From Centropus unirufus (Eukaryota > Chordata > Aves > Cuculiformes > Centropidae): a DNA stretch of 64,000 nucleotides. Within the stretch, counting starts at the first letter, position 1. Each line of letters begins with the position of its first letter. Shown piece after piece: positions 62,329 to 64,000 of this stretch. The notes beneath the pieces are model-generated. The model saw only the letters and a program-made list of their open reading frames with translations. It did no database searches and was not told the origin of the DNA. The stretch covers positions 5,109,422 through 5,173,421 of the forward strand of contig VYZI01000002.1 in NCBI GenBank assembly GCA_013397695.1. The letters run 5' to 3'. The position numbers and the translations under genes were made by a program.

Positions 62329-63719
62329 ATGTCGCATGGGACCTTGAGGATGCATGTCTTTGCTATATAATCAGGCAATTCTGATTGACAGTGATGCGAC
62401 TAAAGTCAGGAAACAAGAGGCACCACATGCTATTCATAATGGTGAGAAAAGATGGTCCTTTGGAAGCAGAAAATTAAATCAAATCCCCGGGCAGTCAGCA
62501 AATCCTAAGAATACAATATTCTCTCTTCAGAGGACTTTTTGTGTTAAGTTCCACTGTTGTAGGCACTTTCTAATTTCAGCTCCCTATAAATTTAAAAGAG
62601 CCTTCACTTCCTTTCCTAAGTGAATTTGTAGGACTTTTATATGTGCTCTGGATCAGCCGTGAATCAGCCACTCCACATAAAAGTATTTCAGGTATGGATG
62701 AAAAAGGTTCTTATTTATTCAGTAGATTGATGTACATATTAAGTTTGTAAATTTGTTTGTAACAAAAGCAGTAACAAAAAACTACATTTTTACTATGAAC
62801 CAGGCCAATAGCACGTGCTTTAAAGCTATCTGAATACAAGTTTATGTGACTGGCTCAGTCAACATCCACATCTGCAAAAAGTAAAATTATAAAAAATAAA
62901 TAATGCATATAGGAACTGTTGTCAAAATTCATTCAGGCAGGTCCATTTTATACACAATTCATTTCCTATGTTCTAAATGCTGAAATATTGATTTATGTTG
63001 ACAAGGCATCCTAAACTCACATAGAAATATGCTTCAGAGACCTTACAGACTTTTAAATAACTTCCAAAGAGTGGAGATTGTCTGGATAGAAGCCACTCTT
63101 TCTTAATTTTATATTTTTTTTCCTTTATTGTTGGACTAACCTATACTTCCAGGGTTTTCTACCAGCCTTTGTCTTGCTGTCCTAGGCAATCTATATTTCT
63201 TCAAAAGTGAAGCAAATAGGAGTCATGGCTGAAATTACAAGGCCGAGTAGTAACTTGTTGCCAAATCTATACTTGGGGAGGGCATGTGGAAGAACTATCC
63301 ACAAAAAATAACATAGAAGTGTTCTCTTATGGGAGTCTGTGTTCACAGACCTCATGACCAAAAGTAAGGTCACTGACACATATAGAAGGTCCAGTCCTAT
63401 GTCCATCACTAGAATGAACCAGAGGACACAACAAAAGAGAAAAATGAAAATCAGAATTTTCTAAGTAAGGTTTATACCAAATGTCTAACCCTCTCTGAAA
63501 AAAGCTAGGAAAATGAAAATTTCAAGTGGTAAGACCATGCAGTCCTCAGCAAACCCATCCATTGCCTCCCCCAGAGGATCATGAGTCACTGCTGCCTCTC
63601 AGGGGTACTGACTACCTTCAGAAGCATTTACAGCCATGCAGTTGGGTTCGGCAGCAGAATGCATGTGACATTTCAAAAGACCTTTATTTCCATGTGTTGC
63701 TGGAGAACAGAGGCATATT
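62329..63719. other. Non-coding stretch, no gene recognised
   Basis: Open frames of 70 to 93 codons on both strands, none recognised. No interspersed repeat found. Confidence 0.55.
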
Positions 63720-63785
63720 CTTCCTATTTCAAAGGAGAGGAGTTGAGGCGCAGAGGCTGAGACTGACTCAGCATCACAGATCCTG
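63720..63785 (-). repeat. MIR/L2-like core relic (probable)
   Basis: TTCCTATTTCAAAGGAGAGG, AGTTGAGGCGCAGAGGCTGA and GACTGACTCAGCATCACAG follow the antisense MIR/L2 core in order (ATTTTACAGATGAGGAAACTGAGGCACAGAG ... TGACTTGCCCAAGGTCACA). This relic lies inside the open frames 63526-63807 (+) and 63599-64000 (-), which argues that neither is a gene. Confidence 0.5.
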
Positions 63786-64000
63786 GTGTGAGTGGCCAGA
63801 GGGCTGACAGGTTCTAAACAGGAATGTACTTCTGGAGGGCCACCCTTAGCCATCAGTGAAACCCACCGTGCAGACTGGACCGCAGAGCTAGCCACCGAGA
63901 TGTAATATACAGCTGTAATTATGCCAGCCCTATCTAGAGCCACAGCAAGCAAAACTCCCTGAAACCCAACTGCTAAGTGTAGGATGTGATGAGCTTGCAC
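63786..64000. other. Window end, nothing recognised
   Basis: A minus-strand frame of 133 codons runs off the right edge of the window, so its full length cannot be judged. It has no recognised domain and includes the repeat relic just to the left. Confidence 0.45.

Noticed and set aside
63599..64000. 133-codon frame running off the right edge
   Set aside because: Crosses an ancient repeat relic and shows no domain; cannot be judged without the next bases.
1..64000. tRNA, rRNA, CRISPR array, endogenous retrovirus or LTR pair
   Set aside because: No cloverleaf with A and B boxes, no rRNA core sequence, no regularly spaced direct repeats, and no pair of long direct repeats with primer-binding site was seen on reading; a profile search would be needed to exclude old solo LTRs.

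Overview
The window looks like about 64 kb of gene-poor vertebrate nuclear DNA, most likely from a bird. Composition is AT-rich with few CpGs, there are no dense open frames or bacterial-type gene signals, and two isolated N bases (23068 and 38908) point to a draft assembly. The clearest interspersed repeats are four fragments of CR1-type LINEs, two of them ending in the diagnostic ATTCTGTG-like 3' tail. Nothing resembling Alu, B1/B2 or L1 was seen. Sparse, CR1-dominated repeats are the known pattern of bird genomes. The genus cannot be named from this sequence.

No protein-coding gene, tRNA, rRNA, CRISPR array or DNA-transposon gene was recognised. The longest open frames (165, 156, 146, 143 and 140 codons) resemble no family I know and are about as long as chance would give in AT-rich DNA of this size. 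The only frames with clear ancestry are decayed CR1 ORF2 pieces: an endonuclease-to-linker part on the minus strand at 17345-18625, a C-terminal part on the plus strand at 50022-50763, and a minus-strand 3' part at 48073-48660. A short CR1 3' end lies at 21339-21476.

Layout: 1-13 kb is single-copy AT-rich DNA with small hairpins (3666-3713, 4693-4714) and a perfect 22-bp palindrome (5142-5163). An old CR1/L3-like relic lies near 13.1-13.5 kb, and the long CR1 fragment at 17.3-18.6 kb. 21-38 kb is largely featureless apart from the short CR1, short microsatellites and one strong splice-acceptor-like site (27519). A pure pyrimidine TTCTCC hexanucleotide tract occupies 38810-39014. 39-48 kb is again single-copy, with one weak exon candidate on the minus strand (45097-45193). 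48-51 kb holds two CR1 fragments around a TTTTA microsatellite. 51-64 kb is single-copy with short tandem duplications, relics of very old MIR/L2-type repeats, and a cluster of hairpins near 61.4-62.3 kb.

No undescribed multi-gene system was found. The items most worth a second look are the stacked inverted repeats at 62217-62328 (with a related-looking one at 61440-61460), the long hexanucleotide tract, the paired hairpins at 3666-3713, and several AT-rich stretches with the look of conserved non-coding elements. The last group is an impression that needs an alignment to test.
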